The notes under the pieces: model-generated
Databases searched by the model: none
What the model saw: only the letters and a program-made list of their open reading frames with translations
Told to the model about the DNA's origin: nothing
Program-made: the position numbers and the translations under genes
Part shown: piece by piece, positions 44,335-56,889 of the stretch
Numbering within the stretch: the stretch's first letter is position 1
Layout: every line of letters starts with the position of its first letter
NCBI RefSeq assembly: GCF_027409185.1
Contig: NC_084464.1
Location: forward strand, 46,537,095-46,601,094
Direction of reading: 5' to 3'
DNA from: Cynocephalus volans
Lineage: Eukaryota; Chordata; Mammalia; Dermoptera; Cynocephalidae
DNA length: 64,000 nucleotides

Positions 44335-44735
44335 TTTACCGCCTGCATCTCCAGCCACACCTCACTCCACCAGCAACACGCAACAGGTCCCGCTCCTTCC
44401 AACTCAGGGCCTTTGCACGTGCTGTTCCTTCCACCTAGCATGCTTCTCCCTGCTCTGACAGCCTCCCTGACTCCGTCTCATCCCTCAGATCTAGCTTACA
44501 AGGCCTAACTTCCTCAGAGAAACTTCCATGGCACTCCTTAGCTTCTCTCACCACCCTGTACATTTTCTTCATAGCACTCATTACAGTTTAAAATCACATA
44601 TTTGCACGTTAACCTTTTTTGAAATGTCTAACTCTACCACGAGACTGTAAGCTTTCTGAGAGCAGGGATTGTGTGCATTTTATTTGCCACTGTGCCTGGA
44701 ACATACTAGGTGCCCAATCAATAATTGTGGCATGA
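44335..44735 (+). mobile_element. L2 LINE 3' fragment
   Basis: GGGCCTTTGCACGTGCTGTT, CTTCATAGCACTCATTACAG, GAGACTGTAAGCTTTCTGAG and ACTGTGCCTGGAACATACTA are classic L2 segments. Confidence 0.85.
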
Positions 44736-46235
44736 CTGAGCAGGCATGCACAGGGAAGAGGGTGGTGATGGAGGAGTGACAAACAATGGGACACTGCTGC
44801 CCCCACGTGCCCAAGAAGTCAGTCAAAGTCTGTCTCTCTGGACCCAGAATTGGTTACCAGTGTCTTTCTTTTTGTCTCATAGACATATAGCCATGTTTTC
44901 TCCCTTTGTCTCTCTTCTGTCCTTAGCTTCCTGTGAGAGCCTTTTAAACCAGCAAAGGGTAAAGGAAGGTCATTTAGGGCCCTGTGACACTGGGGTCCCC
45001 CCTGAACTGGAAGGTGGCAGCAGGGGGCAGTGGCATTATGGGAGTAATTCAGAGGCAGGCTCCTGGATGAAGGAGCTTCTCTCTCTGCAGAGCAATCCAG
45101 GGTCAGCAGCAGCTGAAAGCCACAAAAACTGACTTTAAAAGTCCTCCTAAGAGCTGCATCTTTCGAGTCCCCAAAACAATCGTGCCTTGTGCCCCAGGAC
45201 ACGGCATGAGTTACACACTTAAGGCAGTTTCCACAGAACCGCATTCAGTTGGTTTTAAACTCTGGGGAAAGCTGGCAGCCTCTTTGTGGGTTTTTTAAAA
45301 AACTAGTTAGAGGGACAATTAAACCTTTATGGGCCCCAGAATGTACCTATGCAGACATAAATAAGGATCATTCTTCATCACCGGAGAATCCACTTTCTGG
45401 CAACATACATATTTTTCTGCCATCACAGGACAGAGTTGAGCTCACGTCTGTGAACCTCTGTGATTAGGGCAGGTGACGACGGTCAGCAGGAGCAGAGTTA
45501 GAACTGAGAACCTAAGTTTGGCACAGTCCCTTTCTCAAAATGGACACATCACAGGCCTGGGGCTCAGCTGCTCTTCCCTGAATCACATAACCCCCCAAAG
45601 CCTTTCCAGAAAGCCACCAGGATTTTAGGCCAAGAAACCTCATCTTGCTCCCTCCTTCTGTTACTTTGCCCAAAATGGCCCATTTGTCAAAGCGTCCTGA
45701 CTCCTTTATCCCCACTCTTACAACACAATACAATGCCTTCACATATTTACAGTGCAATGTCCTTGAATGGTCTGGATGATTTTTTTTTTTTAATCCAATA
45801 ATATCATTAAATGCACCAGGGGGCTCTCTTCTTAAAGAAACTTCTGAGTAAACTCTTTGTTAAGTTAAGCAGCCTTTGTAAGGCAAATAATCAGCCACCA
45901 ATCTGTTTTCCAAATCTGAGATTTCACATAGGAAATTTCTTTAAACCAGGGCCCACTTCGATGGTGGCCAGTGCATTTTCTTTTATTTTTCTGAGTTTGA
46001 TAAAGACAAGCTTTTCCTGGACAGACATTACTGGGTAGGGATGAAGGAATCTCAAAAACTTGAGAAATAAATCAGTTTCAATCCTTCGTGTCATCCCTAA
46101 TTCTCTGGAACCACCAGCCTAAAGCAAAGCATAATAGTCTCGTGACAAAGAATCCAGCCGCAGAGATTTGAGGGCCAGTCTATTTGAAGACAATCTCAAA
46201 AGAAATGCAGAGATGTTGGGGAAGGGTTATTTTGA
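44736..46235. other. Intergenic, no recognised feature
   Basis: ORFs of up to 141 codons lie on both strands (44746-45244), overlap each other, and show no known motif. A T-run is at 45781-45791. Confidence 0.5.
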
Positions 46236-46485
46236 TCATTATTGTAGATTTTTTTGTTGTGGTAAAATACATCGCATAATAGTTATCATTTTAACCATTC
46301 ATAAGTATACAATTTAGTGGCATTAATTAAATTAAATTCACAGTGTTGTGTAACCATCACCACTACCTATACTTTTTCATTATCCCTAAAAAAAACTGCA
46401 CCCACTAAACAATAACCCTTCCCGGCTCCCTCCAGTCCCTGGTAACCTCTTTCTGTATCTATGAACAGAGAATAGTTTTACACTC
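46236..46485 (-). mobile_element. Old L1 3' fragment, antisense
   Basis: TGTGGTAAAATACATCGCAT, TTTTAACCATTCATAAGTAT, ACAGTGTTGTGTAACCATCA and CCAGTCCCTGGTAACCTC are a typical old L1 3' UTR in reverse. Confidence 0.75.
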
Positions 46486-47315
46486 CAGCTTTTCTTTGGG
46501 TTTTTTTAATTCCCACAGCATGTGGGAGAATGGGGAAAGTTGTGGCCATCCTCTTTTCACCTTGTAGATTCTTCCCAGTGCCACCTCCCCACTCTCGTGC
46601 CCTCCACCAGCAGCATCTCTGAGATGAAGCCAGAGCTCATTTGAATGGTTTAAACTTGCAGAGGGGCTGCAGCCCCCAGTGGGAACAAAAGGAGGTCACT
46701 GGGTCTGAGTCTCTGTTACAAGCTCAGGAATGGGAGGAATTTTCTGACTTCAATGGTCTGAGGAAGTAAGAACAGATGAGCTAGATGGCTGATTGGTGTC
46801 TGAAGCCTACATGTGGCCCATTTAGCACTGCACCTGAGATCTGTCAGGGCCGAGAGAGATGGGAATGCAAGGAGAGACATGGAGGGCTCCCTTGAGCACC
46901 CTCAGATTCCATGCCATGGAATTTCTCATTGAAAAACAGTAGCTAAACCACTCACAACCCCTGCAGAATTTACATCTTTGTTCCTGTAGTGGCCGACAGA
47001 GGGATACTCAGAATGACTCATATCCTTCATTTGGGTTTTACTTAGCTCATAATGCTTGGAAACTGTCAAAGGAGCTAGTACCCCCTGCCTGCCACTCCCC
47101 GCCCTCAGGACAACAGGAGATAGCTTATGAAAAATCTGATTTTTAGTTGTTTCAAGAAATATTTAGGGACCTCCAGTCTCCCCTCCCCAACCCCAGGACT
47201 GTGAGCCTGCCAGGGGCTCTGGGGACAACTGTGGCAGGGTGATTCCATGGCTCAGAGAAACAGGGAACCAAGGGGGGAGATGGAAGGAAAATCACCTCAA
47301 AAGCATGAGGCCTGG
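46486..47315. other. Intergenic, no recognised feature
   Basis: Unique-looking sequence of moderate GC. No coding signal. Confidence 0.5.
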
Positions 47316-47457
47316 GGCCGAGCCCGTGGCGCACTTGGTAGAGTGCTCCGCTGGCAGCGCGGCGACACTCCCGCCGCGGGTTCGGATCCTATATAGGACT
47401 GACCGGTGCACTCACTGGCTGAGTGCCGGTCACAAAAAAACGACAAAAAAAAAAAAA
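47316..47457 (+). mobile_element. tRNA-like SINE, short-second-arm variant
   Basis: Same subfamily as 28059-28205 (GGCCGAGCCCGTGGCGCAC, CTCCCGCCGCGGGTTCGGAT, GAGTGCCGGTCACAAAAAAA). The duplication AAAAGCATGAGGCCTGG is perfect at 47299-47315 and 47458-47474. Confidence 0.96.
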
Positions 47458-47884
47458 AAAAGCATGAGGCCTGGATTCCTTTTGCTGCCCCCTTGCCGGT
47501 GACCCTGGGCAAGTAACTTCACAGCTCTGGCCTTGTTCCTCTCGAGGTAGGTGGAAGTGCCCTCCAACTCTGAGAATGTGGAGGATGGTGGGGGGGCAGC
47601 AAAACTTTCTGGTGTCTGGAATTCATGAAACAGGGAATAAAGACTTTAGTTTCCCACAGGTGCCGGCACTAATGGAAAGAATGGCTGTAGGGAGGAGGAG
47701 GAGACTTGGGGAAAGAGGAGAGTGAATGGGTGTATTTTAGGACAGATTGAGAATGAAGGTGTGGCTGGATCTTTATGAAGAAAGAAATGTTCAGCAGGCA
47801 GCTGGAAATAAGCAGATGGCATTGAGGAGAGAGATTGGGACTAATCGATAAGAATGGACTCAGGAGTCATGGTCGATAGATGAA

Positions 47885-48120
47885 ATAGTTAATAATAATA
47901 ACAGGTGACATATCAAGTGCTTACCATGTGCCAGGCCTTCAGGGAACCTTTCATGTAGATGTGCTCCTATCACTCACACAGTAACCCTATGACAAAGATG
48001 TTTTTTACACCCACTTTACAGAGGAGGAGAACTTAAGTATTCTGCCCAACGTCATACAGTGAATAAGTGGTAAGACAGGATCTTGAACCCAGGAAGTCTG
48101 ATTTCAGAGCCCTTGACTGG
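47885..48120 (+). mobile_element. MIR SINE
   Basis: GTGCTTACCATGTGCCAGGC, CCCACTTTACAGAGGAGGAG and CTTGAACCCAGGAAGTCTGA follow the MIR consensus closely. Confidence 0.85.
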
Positions 48121-48354
48121 TCTTCTACATCACCTCCTGAAACAGTGGGGGTGGAAGAGCATGGGAGAAAAGAAACACTAATGGAGGACAGAACCTGTCA
48201 AATACCTGTAAGAGTGTACTCCTATACTTGATCAACTGTGACCTAAAATCAGATTTCAAGAAGATGTGGGTCAGAAACAGAACTATCCAGGTGTATCTAG
48301 TGACGTCAATTGGGTTGGCTCTGCAAAAGTTAAAAATGACATCCAAAACACAAG

Positions 48355-48545
48355 TGCTTGTATATTGAGCACTCATTATGTGCTAGCACTGTACTAAGAG
48401 GGCATGACATATATCATTTAGTCCTCTCACAACTCCTACAAAAAAGGTATTATAGTGCCCATTTTACAGGACAGGAATCTGAGGCTCCAAGAGCTTAACA
48501 GACTTACCCAACCAGTAAGTCTCAGAGCTGGGAACTCAAAGCCAA
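48355..48545 (+). mobile_element. MIR SINE
   Basis: GAGCACTCATTATGTGCTAG, GCCCATTTTACAGGACAGGA and TAAGTCTCAGAGCTGGGAAC match the MIR core and tail. Confidence 0.8.
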
Positions 48546-49150
48546 GCTGTGCTTCTGGAGCCAGCTCAAGTGTTATCTCCCCCAAGCAGTCTTTCCTGAC
48601 TGCCTCTCTCAACAGTCATAGAATGAAACATCTTGACATTTCTGATATGTTTTGTGTAAAGGTTAAGCCCTTTAAATTAATTTGTAATTGACACTAGAAT
48701 TTGAAGTCAGTGCTTCCGGAAGTTGCTAAGGGGTCATCAGCTGCCTTAAACCAATGTTTGTTTATCTTGTGCATATTTGAGTTAATTTGGCCCAACTAGA
48801 GTAAAGCAGTGTCTCTAAATTTTGGTCCCTGAGGCACTCCCAGCTCATTCCTACCACACCCAGTTCCTTGGAGAAGCCCGGTTGGTCTGAAGATTCCATC
48901 TCCCTTACAGTGATTGGTTCAGATAAGAGCGCGTGACACAAGGAGAGGTCAGCTAGTGACTTCCTGCAATGTTTTCCATCATTGCACTTCGTCACTCTCC
49001 CTTTGAAAAAGGAGACTCCTTGTTGTAGACTCTGTCCTGCCAGGGTGGAAAGCCATCTTACAGCCAGCCTCGCTATTCAGAGAGAGAGGCAGGAAACCCC
49101 TGAAGCCCAGCTTCCTGCCTGAGATTCCCCAGCATCAAGCCAATACATTA
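48546..49150. other. Intergenic, unassigned, possible old repeat
   Basis: 48540-48690 resembles a short L2-like stretch (CCCCCAAGCAGTCTTTCCTG). 48820-49150 looks repeat-derived but I cannot name it. Confidence 0.4.
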
Positions 49151-49154
49151 CTTA

Positions 49155-49965
49155 CTATTTAAGCTGGCTTGATTTGGGTGGCTGCAGTTTCCCAACCCCC
49201 ACTGGATTCTGATGGCCACTGATGTCAGAGGTAGGATGGGGAGGATGCTGATAGGCGGCCTGAACCCACCCCATCTTCTTACCAAGTTCTTGACTCCGCC
49301 ACAGGAAAGAATTCAAGGGCAGAGTCACAGTAGAAAGTGAGAACAAGTTTAATGTAATCAATAAGAAATACAGGTTCCACAGAGAGAGTGCAACATACCT
49401 CCAGAGACTGAGCAGGCCCCACACCAAATTTAACACAAAAGTAAGTTCAGTACAGACATCAAGTCTAACACAAAAGCAAGAAAAACATAGTAAAGGTCAG
49501 TACAAAGTGCAGGCTGGCTCAAGAGAATGAGCAGCACCTTGCTGCAAGTAAGTTAGATTCAAAGTAAAATATACACACAGCCACTGATCTGCAGACTACC
49601 TCCAGGAAAGTGAGCAACAATCCCACATTCTTTTGGGATTCAGCTTTTATAGTTTCTCTATCTAATGAATATTCAATTAAGGGGGGGTGGTGGCTACCAG
49701 TTATGTAACATTTAGTCTTGCACATGCTCAGTTGGTCTCTTCCTGGAGCATGTTCATTGGTCAGACCCTGTCACAAGCACCAGGCATATTCAAGAATATT
49801 CTGTGCTCTCTATTGAGCATGCCCAGCCACTGGATTTGCATAAGCCAGCCCCATGTGGTCTCTTTTTCCCGTTTTGGTGCTGAAAATAGGTTTAACTGGC
49901 AAAACAGTAACTTTCCTCTAGGAGACCTCAGGGAGTGGTTTGAAACCTAGAAGTGTGTTCTGAAA
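49155..49965 (-). mobile_element. Probable ERV1-type LTR, antisense
   Basis: The TCCGCCACAGGAAAGAATTC, AAGGGCAGAGTCACAGTAGA and AGAACAAGTTTAATGTAATC run is typical of class I retroviral LTR ends near the primer site, read in reverse. The rest (GCACATGCTCAGTTGGTCTC, TTGAGCATGCCCAGCCACTG) fits an LTR body. The boundaries are approximate and no internal retroviral genes were seen. Confidence 0.55.
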
Positions 49966-50754
49966 CCAGAGCCCAGGGAAACTGAGAACATCTTGTATCA
50001 CCATAAAGGTATGAACCATGTCTGTCTCCTTCATCCCTGCATCCCTGGTTCTTACAAAGAATTAAGCAAAGAGAGATGCCTCTTTTAGTTGAATGAGCAA
50101 GTGAAATCATGAATGAACTTAACAGAGACACAGAGGGAGGTATAACTGGAAAACATTTTTAAAATCATCTAATCCAAGACTCTCTCTTTTCTACTCTGTG
50201 CTGACAAAAGGAACAGAAGTTGCTGTGTTAGGAAGTTAATACTATAGTAGTTATTCCTCTAATTAGGGACGAGACCATCTAGTACCCACAAGGAGCCTCT
50301 TCAGTCTCTGTGAGGCAAGCACCCCAGAAGGGCTTTGATGCCAGCCAGTCCGAGCTGGAGAACAAGACATCCCGAAGGACTTGGCCTCCAGGCTAAATGA
50401 TACGTCAGTATCAGTTGGTGATAGAAATGGAGATTTGGTAAGAAAGATACAAAATTCTATATTTAGCATTTCTTTTTTTAAAAAATACAGCATATTTACA
50501 ATAGTTGGTTAATGTTTAATGTTGGCTGTTTCTGATGAATAAATTATGAGAAATACATGGTTATAACTTAAGGGGCCTTTAGTATGGAGAGTTCCATCTT
50601 CATCCTCCTTTGGACATAGGGCTGAGACCACCCACAGCTTAGTTTGCTGGGATGTACCTCTTTAAAAATTCAGAATTGCAAAATGAAAGATATGAAGCAT
50701 TGGCAGACTTCAGAACTCCCTTGCGTTGTATTCCATAGCTCATCTATCCTTTTT
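49966..50754. other. Intergenic, no recognised feature
   Basis: No coding signal and no clear repeat apart from A/T runs near 50470. Confidence 0.5.
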
Positions 50755-51038
50755 ATGTATTTTCTTTTAAAGTAGACTTTATTGAGGTATAATTTTTGTA
50801 AATATGCCAATTTTAAGTGTATATTTTGATGAGTTTTGCAAATATATGTACCCATATGACCACCAACACAGTCAAATGGAATACTTCCATCACCCCCAAA
50901 AGTTTCCTTGTGGCAATTTGCATTAATATTCATCTCATTATCCCAGGCCCCAGGCAACCACTGATCTGCTTTCTGTTAATGTAGATTAGTTTTATCTGTT
51001 CTAAAACTTCATATAAATGGAATTATACAAGATGTAGT

Positions 51039-51826
51039 TGTATTAGTCAGCTATAGCTGCCATAAAATACCACAGACTGTGCAGTTTAAGCAACAGAAAT
51101 GTATTTTCACAGTTCTGGAGACTGGAAGTCCAAGATCAATGTGTCAGTAGGTTTGATTTCTTCTGAGGTCTCTCTCTGTGGCTTGCAGATGATTGCCTTC
51201 TTGTGTCCTCACAAGAGCAATCACATGCCTTTTCTCAGAGCAAACACATCCCTGGTTTTTCTTCCTCTTTTTATAAGGACAGGAGTCTTACTGGATTGGG
51301 GCCCCACCTTTTTGAAATCACTTAACCTTATGTATTAGTCCATTTTGTGTTGCTATAACACAACTACCTGAGACTGGGTAATTTATAAAGAACAGAGGTT
51401 TATTTGGCTTACAATTCTGAGACAGCTGCATCTGGCATGGGCCTCAGGCTGCTTTGACTCATGGCAGGAGGCGGCAGGCAGCCAGCAGGTACAAGCAAAT
51501 CACATGGTGAGAGGAAGCAAGAGAGAGAGAGAGGAGGTGCCAGGGTCTTTTTAAACAACCTGCTCTCACAGGAACTAATAGAGCGAGAACTCACTCATTA
51601 CTCCCCCCTCCCCCAGGGAGAGCATTAATCCATTCATGAGGGATCCACCCCCATGACCCAATCAGTTTCCAACACTGCCACATTGGGGATCAAATTTCCA
51701 CATGAGTTTTGGAGGGAACAACACATCCAAACTCCATCACCTTAATTACCTCTTTAACAGTTCTATCTCTGCATTATAGATGAGGGCTTCAACTTATGAA
51801 TTTTGAGGGGAACAAAGTCCATAACA
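51039..51826 (-). mobile_element. MaLR-type LTR with 5-bp duplication, itself interrupted
   Basis: The antisense LTR starts TGTATTAGTCAGCTATAGCT and ends GTCCATAACA. GTAGT is duplicated at 51034-51038 and 51827-51831. It is split by another LTR at 51331-51739. Confidence 0.8.
51331..51739 (-). mobile_element. Second MaLR-type LTR nested in the first
   Basis: The TGTATTAGTCCATTTTGTGT start, then CTGAGACTGGGTAATTTATA, AATCACATGGTGAGAGGAAG and CAATCAGTTTCCAACACTGCC, ending CCATCA. The duplication CCTTA is at 51326-51330 and 51740-51744. Confidence 0.85.
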
Positions 51827-52394
51827 GTAGTGTTTGTGTCTGACTTCTAGGACTCAGCATAATGTCTATGTGATTTATCAATAGTTTGTTCCTTTTTACT
51901 GCTGAGTAGTAGCCCATGTTATGAATATACCACAGTTTGTTTATCCTTTTGTCTGTTGATGAATATTGGGTTGTTTACAGTTTTTTACTATTGTGAATAA
52001 AGCTCCTGTATACATTCTAGTATATCTTCTTGTGGACATATGTTTTCATTTCTCTTGGTTAAATACCTTGGAGTGGAATTACTGGATTATATGGTATGTT
52101 TAATTTTATAGGAAACTCTCAAAGATTTTTCCAAAGTGGTTGTACCATTTTACATTTCCACCAGCAGTGTATGCAAGTTTCAGTTGTTCTGCATCCTTAC
52201 CAACACTTGGTATTGTTAGTTTCTTTTTTTTTAAAGCTATTCTAGTAAGTGTGTAATGATTTCTCATTGTAGTTTCAATTTACATTTCCCTGATGACCAA
52301 TAACGTCAAGCATTTTTTCATGTACTTATTTTGCATCCATATGTCCCATTTGGTGAATTGTCTGTGCAAATCTTTTGCTTATTTTTAAAAAAAG

Positions 52395-52700
52395 ACTTAA
52401 TTTTTTTAGAGCAGTTTTATGTTCACAGCAAAATTGGGAGGAAGGTACAGAGATTTCCCATACACTACCTGCCCCCACACATGCTTCGCCTCCCCCATGA
52501 TCAATATCTCCTACCAGTGTGGTACAATTATTACCACTGATGGGCCAACTTTGACACATCATAGTCACCCAAAGTCCATAGTTTACAGGGCTCACCCTTG
52601 GTGTCGTTGGGTTTGGACAAATGTACAGTGACATGTATCTATCATTATAGTGTCACACAGAGTATTTTCACTCCCCTAAACACCATCTGTGCTCTGCCTG
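52395..52700 (-). mobile_element. Old L1 3' UTR fragment in L1 copy C
   Basis: The blocks TTTATGTTCACAGCAAAATT, TATCTCCTACCAGTGTGGTA and TATAGTGTCACACAGAGTAT match an old L1 tail in reverse. Confidence 0.6.
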
Positions 52701-52960
52701 TTCATCGCCCCCCCCCCGTCTTTCTTTAAATTGGCATTGGCAAAGTTGTTCATAATATTCCCTTATAATATCCTTTTATTACGTGTAAAATCTGTAGAGA
52801 AGTCACTTCTCTCATTCCTGATATCGTTAATTTGTGTCTTTTCTCTTTTTTCCATGTGACTAGAGGTTTATCAGTATTATTGATCTCAAGAACTAGCTTT
52901 TGGGTTCATTGACTCTCTCTATTGTTTTTCAGTATTCTATTTCACTAATTTCTGCCCTGC

Positions 52961-53870
52961 TTTTTTTTTTTTTTCTTTTTGGTTCTGAGACAGTGAAGGG
53001 ATTTCCCCAGTATTTAAATTTATTCATATAATCAATTATATATATCTAGCATAAAACAAATCTCTAATAGATTTTGAGATGGCATTCACCATCTTTGTGA
53101 AAAGTTGAACATTACTAATCAAGTCCAATCATATCTTTAGAAAGGGAAAATAGTGATAGTATTTACTGAACTGGAATTACTATCAAAATTCAAAAACCCT
53201 ATCATATTCATTTAACCACAAACCAGTCTTAGTTAAATCAGACTGTCACAACAAAAATATCCTGTCAGTCATTCATGATCTGAATTCTGGTGTATGAGAT
53301 CAATTAAATTGTGATACACATGAAAAGTCATGAGACATTTCTGTTTTGTAATAAATAAGGCAATGACCAACAATTACTCATTAGTAGCTTTTTTGAGATA
53401 AGCTATCAAGTCTGCCCATTTCTGCTTTCTTCCCAATGCCAGCAAAGATCACTTTTGTGTTTTTGTTGTTGTTGTTGTTGTTTAAAATATGACCGGTAAG
53501 GGGATCTTAACCATTGACTTGGTGTTGTCAGCACCATGCTCAGCCAGTGAGCCATGAGCCGGCCCAAAGATCACTTTTGTTCCAGGGATGTACTTCTTGG
53601 GATTCTCTAAATACTCCGTCAGCGTCTCCTCTCCCCAGGTGATGCCTTTGTTCTTGGCATCTGTGTAAGATAATCCAGCTGCCTGACCTGTCTTCCACCC
53701 AAACAGACCACGGAGACTGGGCCCAGGCTTGTGCTTGCCTCCCTTTTCCATGGTATGGCACTGGGCATACTTCTGAATAAAAATCTTTTTGCCTTTCTCA
53801 ACATACCCATTTTTAATTCTCTTTTGTCATTCACGCTACAAAGTTTCCTTCTGGAAAGCCGGACATCCCA
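52961..53870 (-). pseudogene. CYCS: Processed cytochrome c (CYCS) pseudogene with SINE inside
   Basis: An intronless retrocopy: poly(A) (T-run 52961-52974), 3' UTR, and coding remnant 53810-53374. Readable protein pieces are [40 protein letters not shown] and [11 protein letters not shown] base is missing right after ATG GGT, shifting the frame. The heme-binding CxxCH is destroyed because the first Cys is Tyr (KYAQCH). A later +1 shift lies near the end (KKAEMGRLDSLSQ). A SINE splits it at 53459-53565. It sits in antisense L1 copy C. It is not functional. Confidence 0.93.
53459..53565 (-). mobile_element. One-arm tRNA-Ile SINE in the CYCS pseudogene
   Basis: Reversed, it reads GGGCCGGCTCATGGCTCACT, ACCAAGTCAATGGTTAAGAT, CCCCTTACCGGTCAT and an A-rich tail with GTT/AAC repeats. 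The duplication AAAGATCACTTTTGT is perfect at 53444-53458 and 53566-53580 and belongs to the CYCS coding sequence. Confidence 0.93.
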
Positions 53871-54829
53871 TTCTCTAACTCTGATCTTTATTATTTACTT
53901 TCCTCTGCTTACTTTGGGTTTCATTTGCTCTTTTTTTTTTTTTCTAGTTCCTTAAGGTAGAAACTGAAGTTATTGATTTGAGACCTTTCAAGTACTGATT
54001 TAGTGGCACCCACAAATTTTGATATGTTGAGTTTTCATTTTCATTCCATTCAAAATACATTCCGATTTCCCTTTTGTGTTTTTCTTTGACCCATGGGTTA
54101 TTTAAAAGTGTGTTATCTAGTTTCCAAATATTTGGGGATTTTTCCAAGAAGGTTTCTATTATTGACTTCTAATTTAATTCTATTGTGATGAGGGAACATA
54201 TTTTTTATGACTTGAATCTTTTTAAATTTATTGAAATTTGTTTTATGACCAAGAATATAGCCTATTTTGGTAAATGTTCCTTGTGCATTTGAAAAGAATG
54301 TGCATTCTTCTGTTTGGGGATGGAGTGTTCTACAAAGGTCAATTAAGTTAAGCTGATTGATAGTGTTGTTCAAGTCTTCTATACATTTTCCTGTTTTTGC
54401 CTACTTGTGTATAATTATTAAGAGAGAGTATTGAAATCTCCAACTATAATTGTGATAGAACTGTATTTGCAGTTCTATCCATTTTTGCTTCATGTATTTT
54501 GAAGCTCTGTTATTAGGTACATAAACTTTAGGATTTTGATGACTTGAGTCCTTTACCATGAAATGATGTTCTTTATACATGGTAATATTTTTTGCTCCAA
54601 AACCTACTTTGTCTGATATTAATATAGCCATTCCATTTTTCTTTTGATTAGTGTTAGCATGGTATATCCTTTTCCATCCTTTTACTTTTTAACATATCTA
54701 TATCTCTGTATTTAAAGTGTGTTTCTTATAAGCACCATATAATTTGGTCTTGCTTTTTTATCCAATCTGACAATCTCTTCCTTTTAATTAGAGCTTTTAA
54801 ACCATTTACTTTTGTTTTTTTACCTCAAA

Positions 54830-55135
54830 GAAATATGTGGGTTTTTTGTTTTGTTTTATTTTGTTTAGTTGGTAAAATACACATAACATAAAATTTACCA
54901 TCTTAACCATTAAGTATACAGTTTAGTAGTGTTGAGTATATTCACGTTGTTGTGCAACCAATCTCTAGAACTTTTTCATCTTGCAAAAGTGAAACTCTAT
55001 ACCCATTAAACAACAACTCCCCACATACCCCTTCCCTGGCCCCTGGCAACCACCACTCTACTTTGTTTCTGTGAGTTTGGCTGCTCTAACTAAATACTTC
55101 ATATAAGTGGAATCATACAGTATAGACCGTTTACG
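54830..55135 (-). mobile_element. Old L1 3' fragment in L1 copy C
   Basis: TTGGTAAAATACACATAACA, CATCTTAACCATTAAGTATA, CCTGGCAACCACCACTCTAC and TTCATATAAGTGGAATCATA form an antisense L1 3' end. It resembles 46236-46485 in type. Confidence 0.7.
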
Positions 55136-56309
55136 TTTAACGTGATTATTGAAAGGTTAAGTTTAAGTCTGTCATCTTGCTCTTTGTTCTATATGTTTCA
55201 TTTCTTTTTTTGTTCCTTTTCTCTTTTTCTGCCTTCTTTTGGATTAATGGATTTTTTTTACGATTCTATTTTATCTCCTTTTTTGGCTTAGTAGCTCTAA
55301 TTCTTTGTTTTGTTATTTTAGTGGTTGCTTCAGGGTTTATGGTTTATATATCTAATCTCAGTCTGCCTTCACCACTGCACATATAGTATAGGAAACTTAC
55401 TGTAGTATACTTCCATTTCTTCTCCCCCGACTTCTGTTTTTATTGTCATACGTTTTACTTATAGAAATGTTATAAACCATGCAATACATCATAATTTTTC
55501 TTGTTTAAGCAGTCAGTTATTTTTGAGAGACATATAAACAGTTAAAAAAAAATCTTATGTGTTCACTCATGTATTTACCTTCATTCCTTTGGGTAGATTC
55601 ATGTTTCCATCTGTTATCATTTTCCTTCTGCCTGAAGGACTTTCTTAGCATTTCTTATAGTGCAGTTTTGCTGGTCATGAATTCTTTCAACTTTTATGAG
55701 TCTGAAAAGATCTCTATTATACCTTCACTTTTGAAGATATTTTTGCTAGGTATAGGATTTAGATCGACAGTTGTTGGGGTTTTTTAGCACTTAAAATATC
55801 TTGCACTGTCTTACTTGTACTGTTTCCAATGAGAAATCTGCTGCTGTCTTTATATTTGTTTGTCTGTAGATAAGGTGTCTTTTTTCTCTGACTGCTTCTA
55901 AGATTTTCTCCTTTATCACATATTTTGAGCAATTTTATTATATGTGGGTTGGTGTAGTTATCTTTAGGTTTCGTGGGGGGGGGCTCATTGAGCTTCTTGG
56001 ATCTGTGGGTTTATAGTTTTTATCAAATTTAGAAAAATTTTGGCCATTATTTCTTCCAGTAATTTTTCTGTACTTCTCTCATTTTCAGGAATTCCAATTA
56101 CACATATATTAGGCTACCTGAAGTTGTCCCATAGCTTCACTGATACTCTTTATTTTTTAAACTTCCTTTTTCCTCTATGTGTTTAATTTTAAAGTCTCTA
56201 TTGTTATATCATTCCATTCATTAAAATTTTCTTCTGCGATGTCTAATCTGTTGTTAGTCTTAGAGACTTACTTGTAGTTTTCATCTCTAAAAGTTCAATT
56301 TGCATCTTT

Positions 56310-56705
56310 TTTATAGTGTATATGCTTTTTAAAAATTTATTTTTAATTGACATGTATTGATTGTACATATTTATGGGGTACAGAGTTATATGTGAATGCA
56401 TGTATACAATGTGTGATGATAGAATCAGGGTAATTAGCATACTCATCATTGCAAAAATGGATCATTTCTTTGTAATGAGAACATTTGAGTTTCTCTCACC
56501 CAGCCATCTGAGGACATGCAATAAATTATTGTTAATTATAGATACTTAGCACTACTGTACACTACTAGAACTTATTTTTCCTACCTAATTTTGTATCCAT
56601 TAACCAACTGCTCCCTGTCCCCCCTCTGCTGTCCCTTTTCCCAGCCTCTAGTAACCACAGTTCTACTCTCTACTTCTAAAAGCTAAACTTCCTCTTTTTT
56701 TTTTT
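56310..56705 (-). mobile_element. L1 3' fragment (L1MA-like) in L1 copy C
   Basis: ATTGATTGTACATATTTATG, GGGGTACAGAGTTATATGTG, GATAGAATCAGGGTAATTAGC and CTAGTAACCACAGTTCTACT are a reversed L1 3' end. The 56695-56709 T-run lies beside it. Confidence 0.75.
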
Positions 56706-56889
56706 TTTAACTCCCACATGAGTGAGAACATTGTGCAGGTTGTTGAACATATGGAATTCAGTTATGATAACTGTTTTAACATCCTTGTTTGCTAATTCTA
56801 ACATCTTTATCACTTCTGGGTCAATTTTGATTGATCGAGTTTTCTCCTCATTATGGGTCATATTTTGCTTGCCTAGTAATCTTTGTTTA

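Noticed and set aside
44746-45244. 128- and 141-codon frames on opposite strands
   Set aside because: They overlap each other, have no recognisable motif or splice context, and look like chance.
53482-53834. Functional cytochrome c-like gene
   Set aside because: It is intronless with a poly(A), has an early frameshift, has lost the first heme Cys, and is split by a SINE.
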